In this document: in pieces, positions 33,646 through 42,340 of the stretch
How the letters are laid out: every line of letters begins with the position of its first letter
Numbering within the stretch: position 1 is the stretch's first letter
Assembly (NCBI RefSeq): GCF_000231445.1
Contig: NZ_AGFR01000005.1
Span: 1 to 56,538 of the forward strand
Length of the DNA: 56,538 nucleotides
Source of the DNA: Commensalibacter intestini A911
Lineage (GTDB): Bacteria > Pseudomonadota > Alphaproteobacteria > Acetobacterales > Acetobacteraceae
Direction: 5' to 3'
Made by a program: the position numbers and the translations under genes
Notes under the pieces: model-generated
Databases searched by the model: none
What the model saw: the letters and a program-made list of their open reading frames with translations, nothing else
Told to the model about the DNA's origin: nothing

Positions 33646-34891
33646 GCTTCAAATCTTTAGTTATGATTTTTTCCCATTCAGCCATTAACTCTTTACGCCT
33701 ATTAAAATGTGTTGTTCGATTATATGCTCCCTCCACTTGATCTTTGGGAGCATGAGCCAAAACCAAATCAATTACAAAGCGATCTTGCGGAAAATGTTCA
33801 TTCATAATTGTTGAAAACATCGATCGAAACCCATGAGGTACATGACGCTGATAATAACCTGCACGATTAATTAAATATCCAAGTGCATTCTCGCTCATCG
33901 CCTTTCTAAAGTGGCGACCATTGGGGAAAACAAACTCTAACCCTGCACTCCATTGAGCAACAAGCTGTAATATAGCCACCGCCATTGAGCATAATGGTAC
34001 GACATGCTCTCTTTTCATCTTCATTCGGCCTGCAGGTATCCTCCATATAGGATCTTCCCCATCCAAATCTTCAAACTCCACCCAACGCGCAAAACGCAAC
34101 TCACCAGGACGAACAACCGTTAACAGCAAAAATCGTAACGCAAGCTTTGTTACAGGGAATGATGGGGTATTATCAATTTGTTGCAGCATCTCAATAGCTT
34201 CATCCAAATCAATAATTGCCGGCTGCCTGCCCCGCTGCACAGGTGATAAATTAGATGCAATTATCTGGGCTGGATTACTTTTACATATCCCCTTACCTAT
34301 CGCATATACAAATACTTCACCTATTCTTTGACGAATACGATGAGCAGTCTCTACAGCGCCTCTATTTTCAATTTTATGTAAGATGTTCAAAATGACATCA
34401 GGCTTACCTTCCAAGTCACTGATTGGAATATTACCCAATAATGGAAACACATCCCTTTCCAAACTATGAATAACATCATAGGCATGACGCTCAGTCCAAA
34501 ACTTCTTTTTAATCTCATGCCACTGACGTGCTATAATTTCGAATGTGCTTTGATATTGTGAAGCCGTAAGCTCCGCCTTTAATAATTTATCAACCTGAGG
34601 ATGTCGACCTTCACGGACAACTTTTTTTATATCCAATAAAGCCACGCGCGCATCCGCCAAAGACATATCTGGATAATAACCTATTGTTATTTGAGTTTCT
34701 GGTTGCCCTTTAACTTGATAGCGAACTCGCCAAATTTTAGAACCTGATGGTTCAACACTAAGAAATAATCCTTTTTCATCCGTTAAACGGTAGCGTTTAT
34801 CCTTTTTCTTGGCTGCGCGAATTTTACTATCATTTAAACGATCCCGTTTAATGACTTTAGGAGATGATACATCCTGCGAATTATTTGACAT
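33605..34891 (-). CDS. int: tyrosine-type site-specific integrase (P4 family)
   Basis: The 428-residue protein has the P4-type arm-binding N-terminal domain (about 15-110, KDKRYRLTDEKGLFLSVEPSGSKIWRVRY region), a core-binding domain and the catalytic domain with Arg in VVRPGELRFARW (about 262), HGFR (about 352-355), and a final His and Tyr in LAHAPKDQVEGAYNR. It is complete, so the prophage should be able to integrate and, with an Xis, to excise. Integrases of this type usually target tRNA 3' ends. Confidence 0.93.
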   Translation of the reverse strand: MSNNSQDVSSPKVIKRDRLNDSKIRAAKKKDKRYRLTDEKGLFLSVEPSGSKIWRVRYQVKGQPETQITIGYYPDMSLADARVALLDIKKVVREGRHPQVDKLLKAELTASQYQSTFEIIARQWHEIKKKFWTERHAYDVIHSLERDVFPLLGNIPISDLEGKPDVILNILHKIENRGAVETAHRIRQRIGEVFVYAIGKGICKSNPAQIIASNLSPVQRGRQPAIIDLDEAIEMLQQIDNTPSFPVTKLALRFLLLTVVRPGELRFARWVEFEDLDGEDPIWRIPAGRMKMKREHVVPLCSMAVAILQLVAQWSAGLEFVFPNGRHFRKAMSENALGYLINRAGYYQRHVPHGFRSMFSTIMNEHFPQDRFVIDLVLAHAPKDQVEGAYNRTTHFNRRKELMAEWEKIITKDLKPIGELAKVAKRLS

Positions 34892-35074
34892 ATTGATAAC
34901 TCCTAAATAACAGATTATAATAAGAACCTAAGATACAAAAACATAAGTATAGTAACATATATTTTTAACTACAAAAATATTGCAAAAAACGGGCATAAAA
35001 CAGGGCACATACATGTATACATAAATGCATTTCCATTTAATATCAATCAATTAAATTGTTTATATGATTGACAT

Positions 35075-35085
35075 TCTCTCCGCCA
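35075..35085 (+). other. candidate right attachment site, tRNA-Ser 3' end remnant
   Basis: TCTCTCCGCCA equals the usual 3' acceptor end of bacterial tRNA-Ser including CCA, and lies just outside the integrase gene with no tRNA before it. An intact tRNA-Ser is expected at the other prophage end. Confidence 0.45.
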
Positions 35086-35147
35086 AAAAAATCACATAAC
35101 ACATTGATTTTATGATAAAAAAATATCAAATTACTAACATTACCCCT

Positions 35148-35176
35148 TTGATTAATCATATTAAAAAAGATATGTT
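35148..35176 (+). promoter_or_regulatory. promoter of the dehydrogenase-like gene
   Basis: TTGATT (35148-35153), 17 bases, TATGTT (35171-35176), about 40 bases before the ATG. Confidence 0.5.
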
Positions 35177-35219
35177 CTCTTTGCCAATAAGAGACCGCCC
35201 CTTAATGACAGGTAAATAA

Positions 35220-36278
35220 ATGAAAAATACAGTAACGCCTTTTTATGATCCATCATTAAGCTATGAGGATAATTATCAACAAGGGCCTTTTGGTGATTTT
35301 GCTCATGCACCGAAAACGCTTATCGAGACCGATAAACCAACAAATTTTTTAAACTTGCCTGTTAATTTACCTTTTGGTATTCCAGCTGGGCCTTTGTTAA
35401 ATGCAAACTATGTCAAAGCAGCCTTGGCTTATGGGTTTGATTTATGTGTTTATAAAACAGTCCGTACCAAAGCACACAAAAGCCATCCTTTACCAAATGT
35501 TTTATCAATCCATCCCGAAGGAAAACTCTCACATCAATTAGATACGGTATTGGCAGATTTAAATTATGAGTCTCCAATTTCCATTACGAACTCTTTCGGT
35601 GTTCCCTCTTTTGATCCTGAAATCTGGCAAGAGGATTTAGCTGATGCGGTAAGTGCTGCGAAAAAAGGACAATATGTGATTGGAAGCTTCCAAGGAACGC
35701 CAGGGAATTCTGCAACGATTGAGCAAGATTATGCAAAAGCTGCGCGTTTAGTTGCAGAAACGAAGGCTCCTATTTTAGAAGCGAATTTGAGTTGCCCGAA
35801 TGAAGGGGCTCATAAACTGCTTTGTTTTGATTTTGATCGTGTGGAACGTGTGGCAAAAGAAATTAAAAACGCAGTTCCTGATAGACCATTATTTTTAAAG
35901 CTTGCTTATTTTGCGACTGATGAAGAAGTAATGCCGTTAATCAAAGCATTAAATGGTGTTGTTGATGGGTTCAGCACGATTAATACTTTATCTGCCAAAC
36001 CTGTGGATCAACATGGAAAGCCTGCTTTGGGTGAAGACAGACCGACAGGCGGTGTTTGTGGGGATGCTATTCGTTGGGCTGGGTTGGATATGGTCAAACG
36101 GTTAGTCAGATTACGTGAACAGCTTACGCATCATTTTGCGATTATTGGTGTGGGTGGCGTTTGTTCAGTGGAACATTATCAAGAATATATCCATGCGGGT
36201 GCAGATGCTGTAATGAGCGCAACAGGTGCGATGTGGAACCCTAATTTAGCTTTTGAGATTAAAAGCAGTTTGAAATAA
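35220..36278 (+). CDS. dihydroorotate dehydrogenase-like flavoprotein
   Basis: The 352-residue protein has the class 1 dihydroorotate dehydrogenase fold: IPAGPLLNANYVKAAL near the N terminus, YKTVRTKAH, the catalytic loop NLSCPNEG (Cys about 195), LFLKLAYF and a C-terminal FMN phosphate site IGVGGVCSVEHYQEYI ... GADAVMSATG. It would oxidise dihydroorotate or a related substrate in the cytosol. The divergent length and N terminus leave some doubt that it is the housekeeping pyrimidine enzyme. It is the first host gene after the prophage. Confidence 0.8.
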   Translation: MKNTVTPFYDPSLSYEDNYQQGPFGDFAHAPKTLIETDKPTNFLNLPVNLPFGIPAGPLLNANYVKAALAYGFDLCVYKTVRTKAHKSHPLPNVLSIHPEGKLSHQLDTVLADLNYESPISITNSFGVPSFDPEIWQEDLADAVSAAKKGQYVIGSFQGTPGNSATIEQDYAKAARLVAETKAPILEANLSCPNEGAHKLLCFDFDRVERVAKEIKNAVPDRPLFLKLAYFATDEEVMPLIKALNGVVDGFSTINTLSAKPVDQHGKPALGEDRPTGGVCGDAIRWAGLDMVKRLVRLREQLTHHFAIIGVGGVCSVEHYQEYIHAGADAVMSATGAMWNPNLAFEIKSSLK

Positions 36279-36318
36279 TCAATCTAATTAGTTGATTGAG
36301 TAAATAAGAAGATCGTTT

Positions 36319-36366
36319 GACCTTGTCTCCATATTATAAAAAACATATGGATATGAGGTCATTTTT
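36319..36366 (+). terminator. hairpin terminator after the dehydrogenase-like gene
   Basis: GACCT/AGGTC and TCCATA/TATGGA pair around an internal loop, followed by ATTTTT. Confidence 0.55.
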
Positions 36367-36382
36367 ATATGATGTTTCTATT

Positions 36383-37569
36383 TTAATTATAACGAGCTTT
36401 GAGCGTACCAGCCACCGTATCAATTTCTGGCATTAACGTTTCTTTGGAAATCCCAAGAGTTCGCAACTCTTTTAATATATCGTCTTTCTTCTCTGCTGAA
36501 ATAATGATGGTGGGGTTTGTGATTTCTATAATTGAAGGATACCATTTCTCCCAAATATCATTTACATACTCAGATAGAGTTATAGGATTATTTTTTGTTT
36601 CACCCATTCCAAACAAAAAAATAAACCACTCTGTCGAATGATGCGTTGATTGTTTAATTTAGCTCGCACACAAACAATTTTTTCTAGATCAAATTCACTA
36701 TTAAGCCTGTCAATAAAATAGCTTTTTTCTTGCTTAATAAAATGAAGGAAACGCTCTTTTTGAGTATTAAAGTTCAACAATTGGTTATATTCACTTAATA
36801 CTGTACTTTGAAAGTCTTCCAAAATTCGAGAATATATATCTTCTTTCTCTTTTGAAACAAACTTTAATAATAAAATCATTCGCTCGATTATTTTTATTAT
36901 TTCTAATTCTTTATACTGTTTAGATGTTTGATATTTCTTTTTAATACAAGCCAATTGTAAACTTTGAGATATACACACAAACTCAGATAATTTACTTAAT
37001 GAATCTTCTTTAAAAATATTAATTATTCGTCCTATTAATTTATTCTGTAAACGCATTAACTCTTTCAAATTTTCTATTTTTTCAATATCAAGCATCTCAA
37101 AATCATAATTTAACTTTGCAAGATTAGATAAAACCGAAACCGTATCACTATTATAACTTTTGATAGCATCTTTCAGTACTGCATAAACTAAAACTTGACC
37201 ATCTTTATAATTATTTTCGCTATTCAAAGAACAACAAGCAAAATACAACGCAACCAACGCATTACTGGTAATATCTAATAACCGTGTAGGTAAGCCATAA
37301 TGCTGCATTTTAACGAGATATTCGAACGTATATTGGCAATCTTTGAAATCTTCTGGGCATTGAGTGATGATATCGTTAAAAAGATTCTTTTCGTTTTTGA
37401 GAAGGTTTCGCTCTCCATTTCCATTTTTTCTAAAAATGGTCGGTTCAGCCACATAAACTTTATCGGCATGTCCACGAAAAAACAGCTCTGTATTAACATG
37501 TTTATTCCTTTGGATCTCTGTCAGTTTATCTAAAAAATCTTTTACATTTTCGACTTTAGTCTCTGACAT
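36383..37569 (-). pseudogene. FRG-domain protein gene with a frameshift in a T run
   Basis: The frame from ATG 37569 encodes an FRG domain: TELFFRGHADKVYVAEPTIFR, YLVKMQHYGLPTRLLDITSNALVALYFA, and NQRIIRQSGLFF near its end. It then leaves the frame in a run of seven T (coding sense, 36621-36615). The next frame continues as FGMGETKNNP ... KKDDILKELRTLGISKETLMPEIDTVAGTLK, the usual FRG protein ending. One added T restores a protein of about 395 residues. FRG proteins are of unknown biochemistry and often occur near phage-defence genes. The lesion could be real, phase-variable or a read error. Confidence 0.8.
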
Positions 37570-37682
37570 TGATCCATTCCTTTTCCAGGGTAAACATGCC
37601 TGTTACCATATCAAAATATCTTATAAGATATCAGGAAAATGTTAAGATTTCTTTTCCATGGACAAGCTATTTTTTTTACCAC

Positions 37683-37913
37683 TTACTTTTTTGCTAATAA
37701 AGGCGGAATAGTCGGTAATTCAGGGGCATTATCAATATCTTGCTGTGTCATCTTAAACGCTTCTGGATAATACTCCCTCTGCGTCCGACGGGCTGGTTCT
37801 GTATCTCTCCATGTATAAAGACAGCGTTGACATTGATAAACCGTCCAAACGCCTTTGACTGGGGAATGTGCCATTACTTCTATATGCTCATGTGCGCAAC
37901 GAGGACAAATCAT
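37683..37913 (-). CDS. hydroxyarylic acid decarboxylase subunit D
   Basis: About 76 residues from the ATG at 37913, after GGAAGGAAC; it overlaps the stop region of the UbiD-type gene. The small protein has two CxxC pairs (MICPRCAHEH and YQCQRCLYTWRDTEPARR), VKGVW and a proline-rich end, the pattern of subunit D of vanillate/4-hydroxybenzoate decarboxylases (VdcD/BsdD). It likely binds zinc. No B subunit gene lies here, so the prenylated flavin must come from UbiX elsewhere. Confidence 0.85.
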   Translation of the reverse strand: MICPRCAHEHIEVMAHSPVKGVWTVYQCQRCLYTWRDTEPARRTQREYYPEAFKMTQQDIDNAPELPTIPPLLAKK

Positions 37914-37926
37914 GATTGTTCCTTCC

Positions 37927-39357
37927 TTATTTCTTACGATTAGCAAGTAAATTATTCAATTTCTTAACCCATTCCGCCGTTTCTGGCAGGTCTTTCACAG
38001 GTTGGCTGTAATGTCCTCTGGTATCTGGTGCCACAGGCGTCGTTGCATCAATCACCAGCTTATCCGTAATCCCTGCAGGGCTAGAACCAGGATCAAGCTC
38101 TAGAACAGACATATTCGGTAATTGAACCAAATCCCCCGCAGGATTGACTTTGGAAGACAACGCCCACATGACTTGAAGTAAATCAAATGGATCAACATCT
38201 TCATCCACCATAATCACCATCTTAACATACCCCAACCCATGAGGTGTCGTCATCGCACGCAATCCTACCGCACGGGCAAAGCCACCATAGCGTTTTTTCG
38301 TAGAAATAATCGCAAGTAATCCATGCGTATACATCGCATTCACAGCTTGAACTTCTGGAAACTCAGCTTTTAATTGTTGATACAACGGAACACAGGTTGC
38401 TGGCCCCATTAAATAGTCAATCTCAGTCCAAGGCATGCCTAAATACAAAGATTCAAAGATCGGGTTATTTCGATAAGAAACTTTATCAATCCTAACAACA
38501 GTCATATTCCGTCCACCAGAATAATGCCCTGTAAATTCACCAAAAGGCCCTTCTATTTCACGTTTACGCCCTTCAATAACCCCTTCTAAAATAACCTCTG
38601 ATCCCCACGGCACATCAAACCCCGTTAAGGGAGCCGTTGCAATTGGATAAGGACTTTCGCGTAATGCGCCCGCCATCTCATATTCTGATTGATCATATCG
38701 CAGCGGCGTTGCCCCCATTAACGTAATGACTGGATCATTGCCTAAGGTAATCGCAATCGGTAAATCATCGCCTCGTTCCTCGGCTTTGTGAAGGTGAATG
38801 GCGATATCATGCATCGGGATCGGTTGTAAGCCTAATTTACGCTTTCCTTTCACTTCCATTCGATAAATCCCAACATTTTGTTTGCCAAAATGTTCTGGAT
38901 CTTCTGGATCACGCGAAACCACACATGCTTTGTCTAAATAAAAACCACCATCCCCATCATTCAAACGAAACAACGGTAAAATATCAAATAAATTAATTGC
39001 CTCACCATCTACAACATTCTCTGCCCATGCTGGGTTATCCCGTCGTTCTGGTTTGACTGGGTATTGATCCCAACGACGAATAAATTCATCAATTTGTTGT
39101 CTTATTGTTGTATTAGGAGGCAGACTTAAAGAAATCGCATGATTTTTCCACGAACCAATCGTATTCATGACGACATGTGCCTCTTTAAACCCTTTAATAT
39201 TGGTAAAAGAAATTGCTGGCGCGCCATCTCCGATCCGTCCGGTTGCATTCGCCGCAGCAGCAATATCAGGTTCAGCATTGACTTCTTCTTCAATATGAAG
39301 CAACTGTCCATAATCTTCTAATGCTTTCAGAAAACTACGCAAATCATCATAAGCCAT
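37927..39357 (-). CDS. UbiD-type non-oxidative hydroxyarylic acid decarboxylase subunit C
   Basis: The 476-residue protein is a UbiD-family decarboxylase: SFLKALEDYGQLLHIEEEV opening, NVGIYRMEVKGKRKLGLQ, and the catalytic region EGPFGEFTGHYSGG with conserved acids and arginine, then NPIFESLYLGMPWTE. The enzyme uses prenylated FMN to remove CO2 from phenolic acids such as vanillate or 4-hydroxybenzoate. Subunit D follows directly. It starts after AGGAGAA. A MarR gene diverges from it, so induction by phenolic acid is expected. Confidence 0.88.
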   Translation of the reverse strand: MAYDDLRSFLKALEDYGQLLHIEEEVNAEPDIAAAANATGRIGDGAPAISFTNIKGFKEAHVVMNTIGSWKNHAISLSLPPNTTIRQQIDEFIRRWDQYPVKPERRDNPAWAENVVDGEAINLFDILPLFRLNDGDGGFYLDKACVVSRDPEDPEHFGKQNVGIYRMEVKGKRKLGLQPIPMHDIAIHLHKAEERGDDLPIAITLGNDPVITLMGATPLRYDQSEYEMAGALRESPYPIATAPLTGFDVPWGSEVILEGVIEGRKREIEGPFGEFTGHYSGGRNMTVVRIDKVSYRNNPIFESLYLGMPWTEIDYLMGPATCVPLYQQLKAEFPEVQAVNAMYTHGLLAIISTKKRYGGFARAVGLRAMTTPHGLGYVKMVIMVDEDVDPFDLLQVMWALSSKVNPAGDLVQLPNMSVLELDPGSSPAGITDKLVIDATTPVAPDTRGHYSQPVKDLPETAEWVKKLNNLLANRKK

Positions 39358-39507
39358 GCTTTATTCTCCTAAATAAAAACTCTGAATGTATATAAACTAT
39401 ACAGCTCTTTCTAAGACTGCGACTTCAGAGTTAATGAGTAATATTGCTACAATCCATAAGGTTCTTTAAAACCACTCCTTGTAACAACCCTCATTCATTA
39501 TTATATT

Positions 39508-39521
39508 GTTCGTATACGAAC
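39508..39521. promoter_or_regulatory. MarR-type operator between decarboxylase and regulator
   Basis: GTTCGTATACGAAC is a perfect 14-base palindrome 67 bases before the MarR start and 150 before the decarboxylase start, a typical MarR-family binding site. Confidence 0.65.
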
Positions 39522-39588
39522 TTAATTGAATGTTATTATTTATTTCGATAATAATCAAGAAAAACACATCCTTATTACAGAGACGTGA

Positions 39589-40002
39589 ATGGCCGATAAT
39601 CTTAACGAAAAACAATTCCATTTAATGAGAGAACTCATCCAAAAGCATACCGCTTTATGGCGAAATCGCTTGCCATATCTGACAAAACAGCAATATAGCG
39701 TTCTAATGGTCGTTGCATCTCAACCAGGAATTGAGCAAAAAGACCTTATCGAGGCAACGGCTAGCACTAAAGCTACCCTTGCCGAACTTTTAAAAAGAAT
39801 GGAAAATAAACAGTTATTAATTCGCACACAAAGTCATGAGGATAAGCGTCGGCTATTTATATCCCTAACCGAAAAAGGACAAAATATTCTTAAAGAAGCT
39901 CAACCCATTGCGGAGAATGTTGATCACTCTTTTCTCTCTCGTTTATCAGAAGATGAGCAACAGCAATTACAACAGCTCTTAAATACAATGCTACATAAAT
40001 GA
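39589..40002 (+). CDS. MarR-family transcriptional regulator
   Basis: The 137-residue protein has a winged helix of the MarR type: LTKQQYSVLMVVASQPGIEQKDLIEAT, the recognition helix STKATLAELLKRMENK and the wing LIRTQSHEDKRRLFISLTEKGQ. It is divergent from the decarboxylase genes and shares the intergenic palindrome with them, so it probably represses them until a phenolic ligand binds. Confidence 0.88.
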   Translation: MADNLNEKQFHLMRELIQKHTALWRNRLPYLTKQQYSVLMVVASQPGIEQKDLIEATASTKATLAELLKRMENKQLLIRTQSHEDKRRLFISLTEKGQNILKEAQPIAENVDHSFLSRLSEDEQQQLQQLLNTMLHK

Positions 40003-40012
40003 ACTTGAATAA

Positions 40013-41845
40013 TTAAGCCGTGTATTCGAGTAAAATTTTTCCGTAACGTTCGATTTTACTATCTCCAATCCCTTTGATCATTCTCAATTCTTCTAGGCTC
40101 TGAGGACAAGTAATCGCGATCTCTCGTAAAACAGCATCGTGAAAAATAATATAAGGAGGAACCTCTTGCTCCCTTGCCTCTGACAATCGCCATAGTTTAA
40201 GCTGATCAAAAATATTCTGTTGTGCTTCAGAAAGTTCTATTCGTTGAGAATAAGATGGGGATTTGTCTGTTATGGATTGCGCGATATCTTCTCTTAAATA
40301 AAGTTGTTCGTTTCCTTTTAACAAAGGCAGTGCTTTTTCTTGGTTTAAGAATAAGTTGGAATGCTCCACCCCTTGTCTCAACGCATCTTTTGCCATTAAT
40401 TGTCGAATAACCGCACGCCAAAATTGATTAGGCTTATCTTTACCGATACCAAATAACGGTAACTGATCATGCTGATAATTCTCTATATTATCGCTCTTCT
40501 TACCTTTTAAGACATTAATAATATGCAATGCCCCAAAACGCTGACCTGTTCTATAAACCGCGGATAATACTTTTTGAGCAGCTACAGTGCCATTCATTAA
40601 AGAAACAGGTTGCTTACAATTATCACAATGCCCACAGGGCTCGTGAAGTTCTTCGCCAAAACAACGTAATAGAATTTGTGTGCGGCAATCAGCTGTTTCT
40701 GCAAACGCAATCATCGTGTTTAATCGAGAACGCGCAATTTTCTTTTGCTCTTCATCGCTATTGGATTGTTCTAACCAATAACGGGCTTTGACAATGTCTT
40801 CTCCGCCATAAAGCAAAACTGTTTCTGCAGGATCTCCGTCTCGTCCTGCTCTACCAATTTGTTGATAGTAATGCTCTGGACCTTTGGGCATGTCCAAATG
40901 CACCACTAACCGGACATCAGGACGGTCAATCCCCATTCCAAACGCCACTGTCGCCACAATAATTAAAGGCTCACCAGAACGAAAACGTAATAAAACTGCT
41001 CTTTTTTCTAATGCCGATAATCCGGCATGATAAGCCAACCCCGTAAAGCCACGCCCTGTTAACATCGCGGCTACACGTTCTGCTTTATTTCTGCTACCAC
41101 AATAAATAATACACGCAGCATCTTTATGTTTTTGCAAAATCATTAAGAGCTGTTTGGTTTCACCATCTTTGGGTAAAGCTCTAATAAATAAATTAGTTCT
41201 ATGAAAACTCGCCTGTAAAACATGAGCATTAGGCATACCCAAAGATGCAACAATATCTTGTCTTGTGGTTGGGTCTGCTGTTGCCGTTAATGCAATCCTA
41301 GGAACATTTGGAAACATCGAAGACAAGTTGGTCATTAATCGATATTCTGGACGGAACTCATGCCCCCAGACAGACACACAATGTGCCTCATCAATCGCAA
41401 TTAATGATAACGGTATTCTCTTTAAAAAACGCAACATATCATCAGAAAGTAACCTTTCTGGTGATATATAAAGTAAATCCAATGATCCATTCATCATATC
41501 TTGACGAATAGAAGCCGCTTCTTGAGGTTCTAACTCTGAATGTAATGCACCCGCATTGATCCCTACTTGCCTTAACGCAGCAACTTGATCATCCATTAAA
41601 GCAATCAAAGGGGAAATAACCAATCCCATGCCAGGTCTGCATAAGGATGGAATTTGATAACAAATACTCTTGCCACCACCAGTCGGCATTAACAGCAAAA
41701 CATCTTGGCCTTGCATCACAAAATCAATTGCTTGCTGTTGTAAGCCTCTGAAATCTTCATAACCAAAAACATGTTTTAACACTGCTTTTGGTGTCATATC
41801 CATCTTCTCTTGGTCAGCATCAATCAATAAAGATGGATATTTCAT
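40013..41845 (-). CDS. recQ: ATP-dependent DNA helicase RecQ
   Basis: The 610-residue protein has all RecQ parts: FGYEDFRGLQQQAIDFVMQG, Walker A LMPTGGGKSICYQ, DEAH box IAIDEAHCVSVWGHEFRPEY, helicase C motifs with HYYQQIGRAGRDG, a zinc-binding CFGEEL...CGHCDNC subdomain, and a C-terminal HRDC domain. It unwinds DNA in recombination and repair. Length and motifs are normal; a good intact core gene next to damaged accessory genes. Confidence 0.95.
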   Translation of the reverse strand: MKYPSLLIDADQEKMDMTPKAVLKHVFGYEDFRGLQQQAIDFVMQGQDVLLLMPTGGGKSICYQIPSLCRPGMGLVISPLIALMDDQVAALRQVGINAGALHSELEPQEAASIRQDMMNGSLDLLYISPERLLSDDMLRFLKRIPLSLIAIDEAHCVSVWGHEFRPEYRLMTNLSSMFPNVPRIALTATADPTTRQDIVASLGMPNAHVLQASFHRTNLFIRALPKDGETKQLLMILQKHKDAACIIYCGSRNKAERVAAMLTGRGFTGLAYHAGLSALEKRAVLLRFRSGEPLIIVATVAFGMGIDRPDVRLVVHLDMPKGPEHYYQQIGRAGRDGDPAETVLLYGGEDIVKARYWLEQSNSDEEQKKIARSRLNTMIAFAETADCRTQILLRCFGEELHEPCGHCDNCKQPVSLMNGTVAAQKVLSAVYRTGQRFGALHIINVLKGKKSDNIENYQHDQLPLFGIGKDKPNQFWRAVIRQLMAKDALRQGVEHSNLFLNQEKALPLLKGNEQLYLREDIAQSITDKSPSYSQRIELSEAQQNIFDQLKLWRLSEAREQEVPPYIIFHDAVLREIAITCPQSLEELRMIKGIGDSKIERYGKILLEYTA

Positions 41846-41861
41846 TCATCAAAAACTATTA

Positions 41862-42251
41862 TTATTTGACTTCAATTTCAACACGACGTGCAGCAACTTG
41901 ATCTGCTTGATTTGCAGGTGGCTGTGCAGAATCATGCACACGAACTTTATCAACGCCATCTGTAACAATCTGCTGTGCAACCGCTTGTGTACGTTGAGAT
42001 GCCATCATCTCATCCAAAGACATATCGCCATATACAGCTGCATACCCTTCTACATAAACTTGTTTTTCTGGGAAACTTTTTGCATATTTAACAGCTTGAT
42101 TAATTGTAGTCATGGCAGCATCATCCAATTCGCTGGATGCAAATGGGAAGAAAATTACGTAAGTTCTATTATTATTAGGTGTTAAACTTGTTGTTTGTGA
42201 ACAAGCAGCCAATAACAAAGAACCAAATATAATTGGTAAAAAACGACGCAT
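41862..42251 (-). CDS. OmpA-like outer membrane lipoprotein
   Basis: The 129-residue protein has a lipoprotein signal with lipobox LLAAC (Cys 17) and an OmpA-like domain: YVIFFPFASSELDDAAMTTINQAVKYA, YVEGYAAVYGDMSLDE, RTQAVAQQIVTDGVD and AARRVEIEVK. It would sit in the outer membrane facing the periplasm and bind peptidoglycan. Its domain lacks part of the standard NxxL...R ending but keeps RR. It follows recQ on the same strand with its own upstream gap. Confidence 0.85.
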   Translation of the reverse strand: MRRFLPIIFGSLLLAACSQTTSLTPNNNRTYVIFFPFASSELDDAAMTTINQAVKYAKSFPEKQVYVEGYAAVYGDMSLDEMMASQRTQAVAQQIVTDGVDKVRVHDSAQPPANQADQVAARRVEIEVK

Positions 42252-42340
42252 CTAATTTTCCTTAACTTCATAGTACAAGGTTATAATAACTTACCTCGTA
42301 ACATACCTTTATTTTAACATAAAAAAACATAAATTTTAGT

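Larger units (their letters stand above)
34892..35219. other. non-coding stretch between integrase and host DNA
   Basis: 328 very AT-rich bases without a gene. It holds a repeated GGGCA motif (near 34989 and 35007; possible integrase arm sites), an ATACATGTAT palindrome, the tRNA-like attachment core at 35075-35085 and a promoter for the next gene. Confidence 0.5.

Noticed and set aside
1-35085. CRISPR array or transposon in the prophage
   Set aside because: No regularly spaced repeats, transposase or terminal inverted repeats were seen; the GTGGAACC cluster is too irregular.
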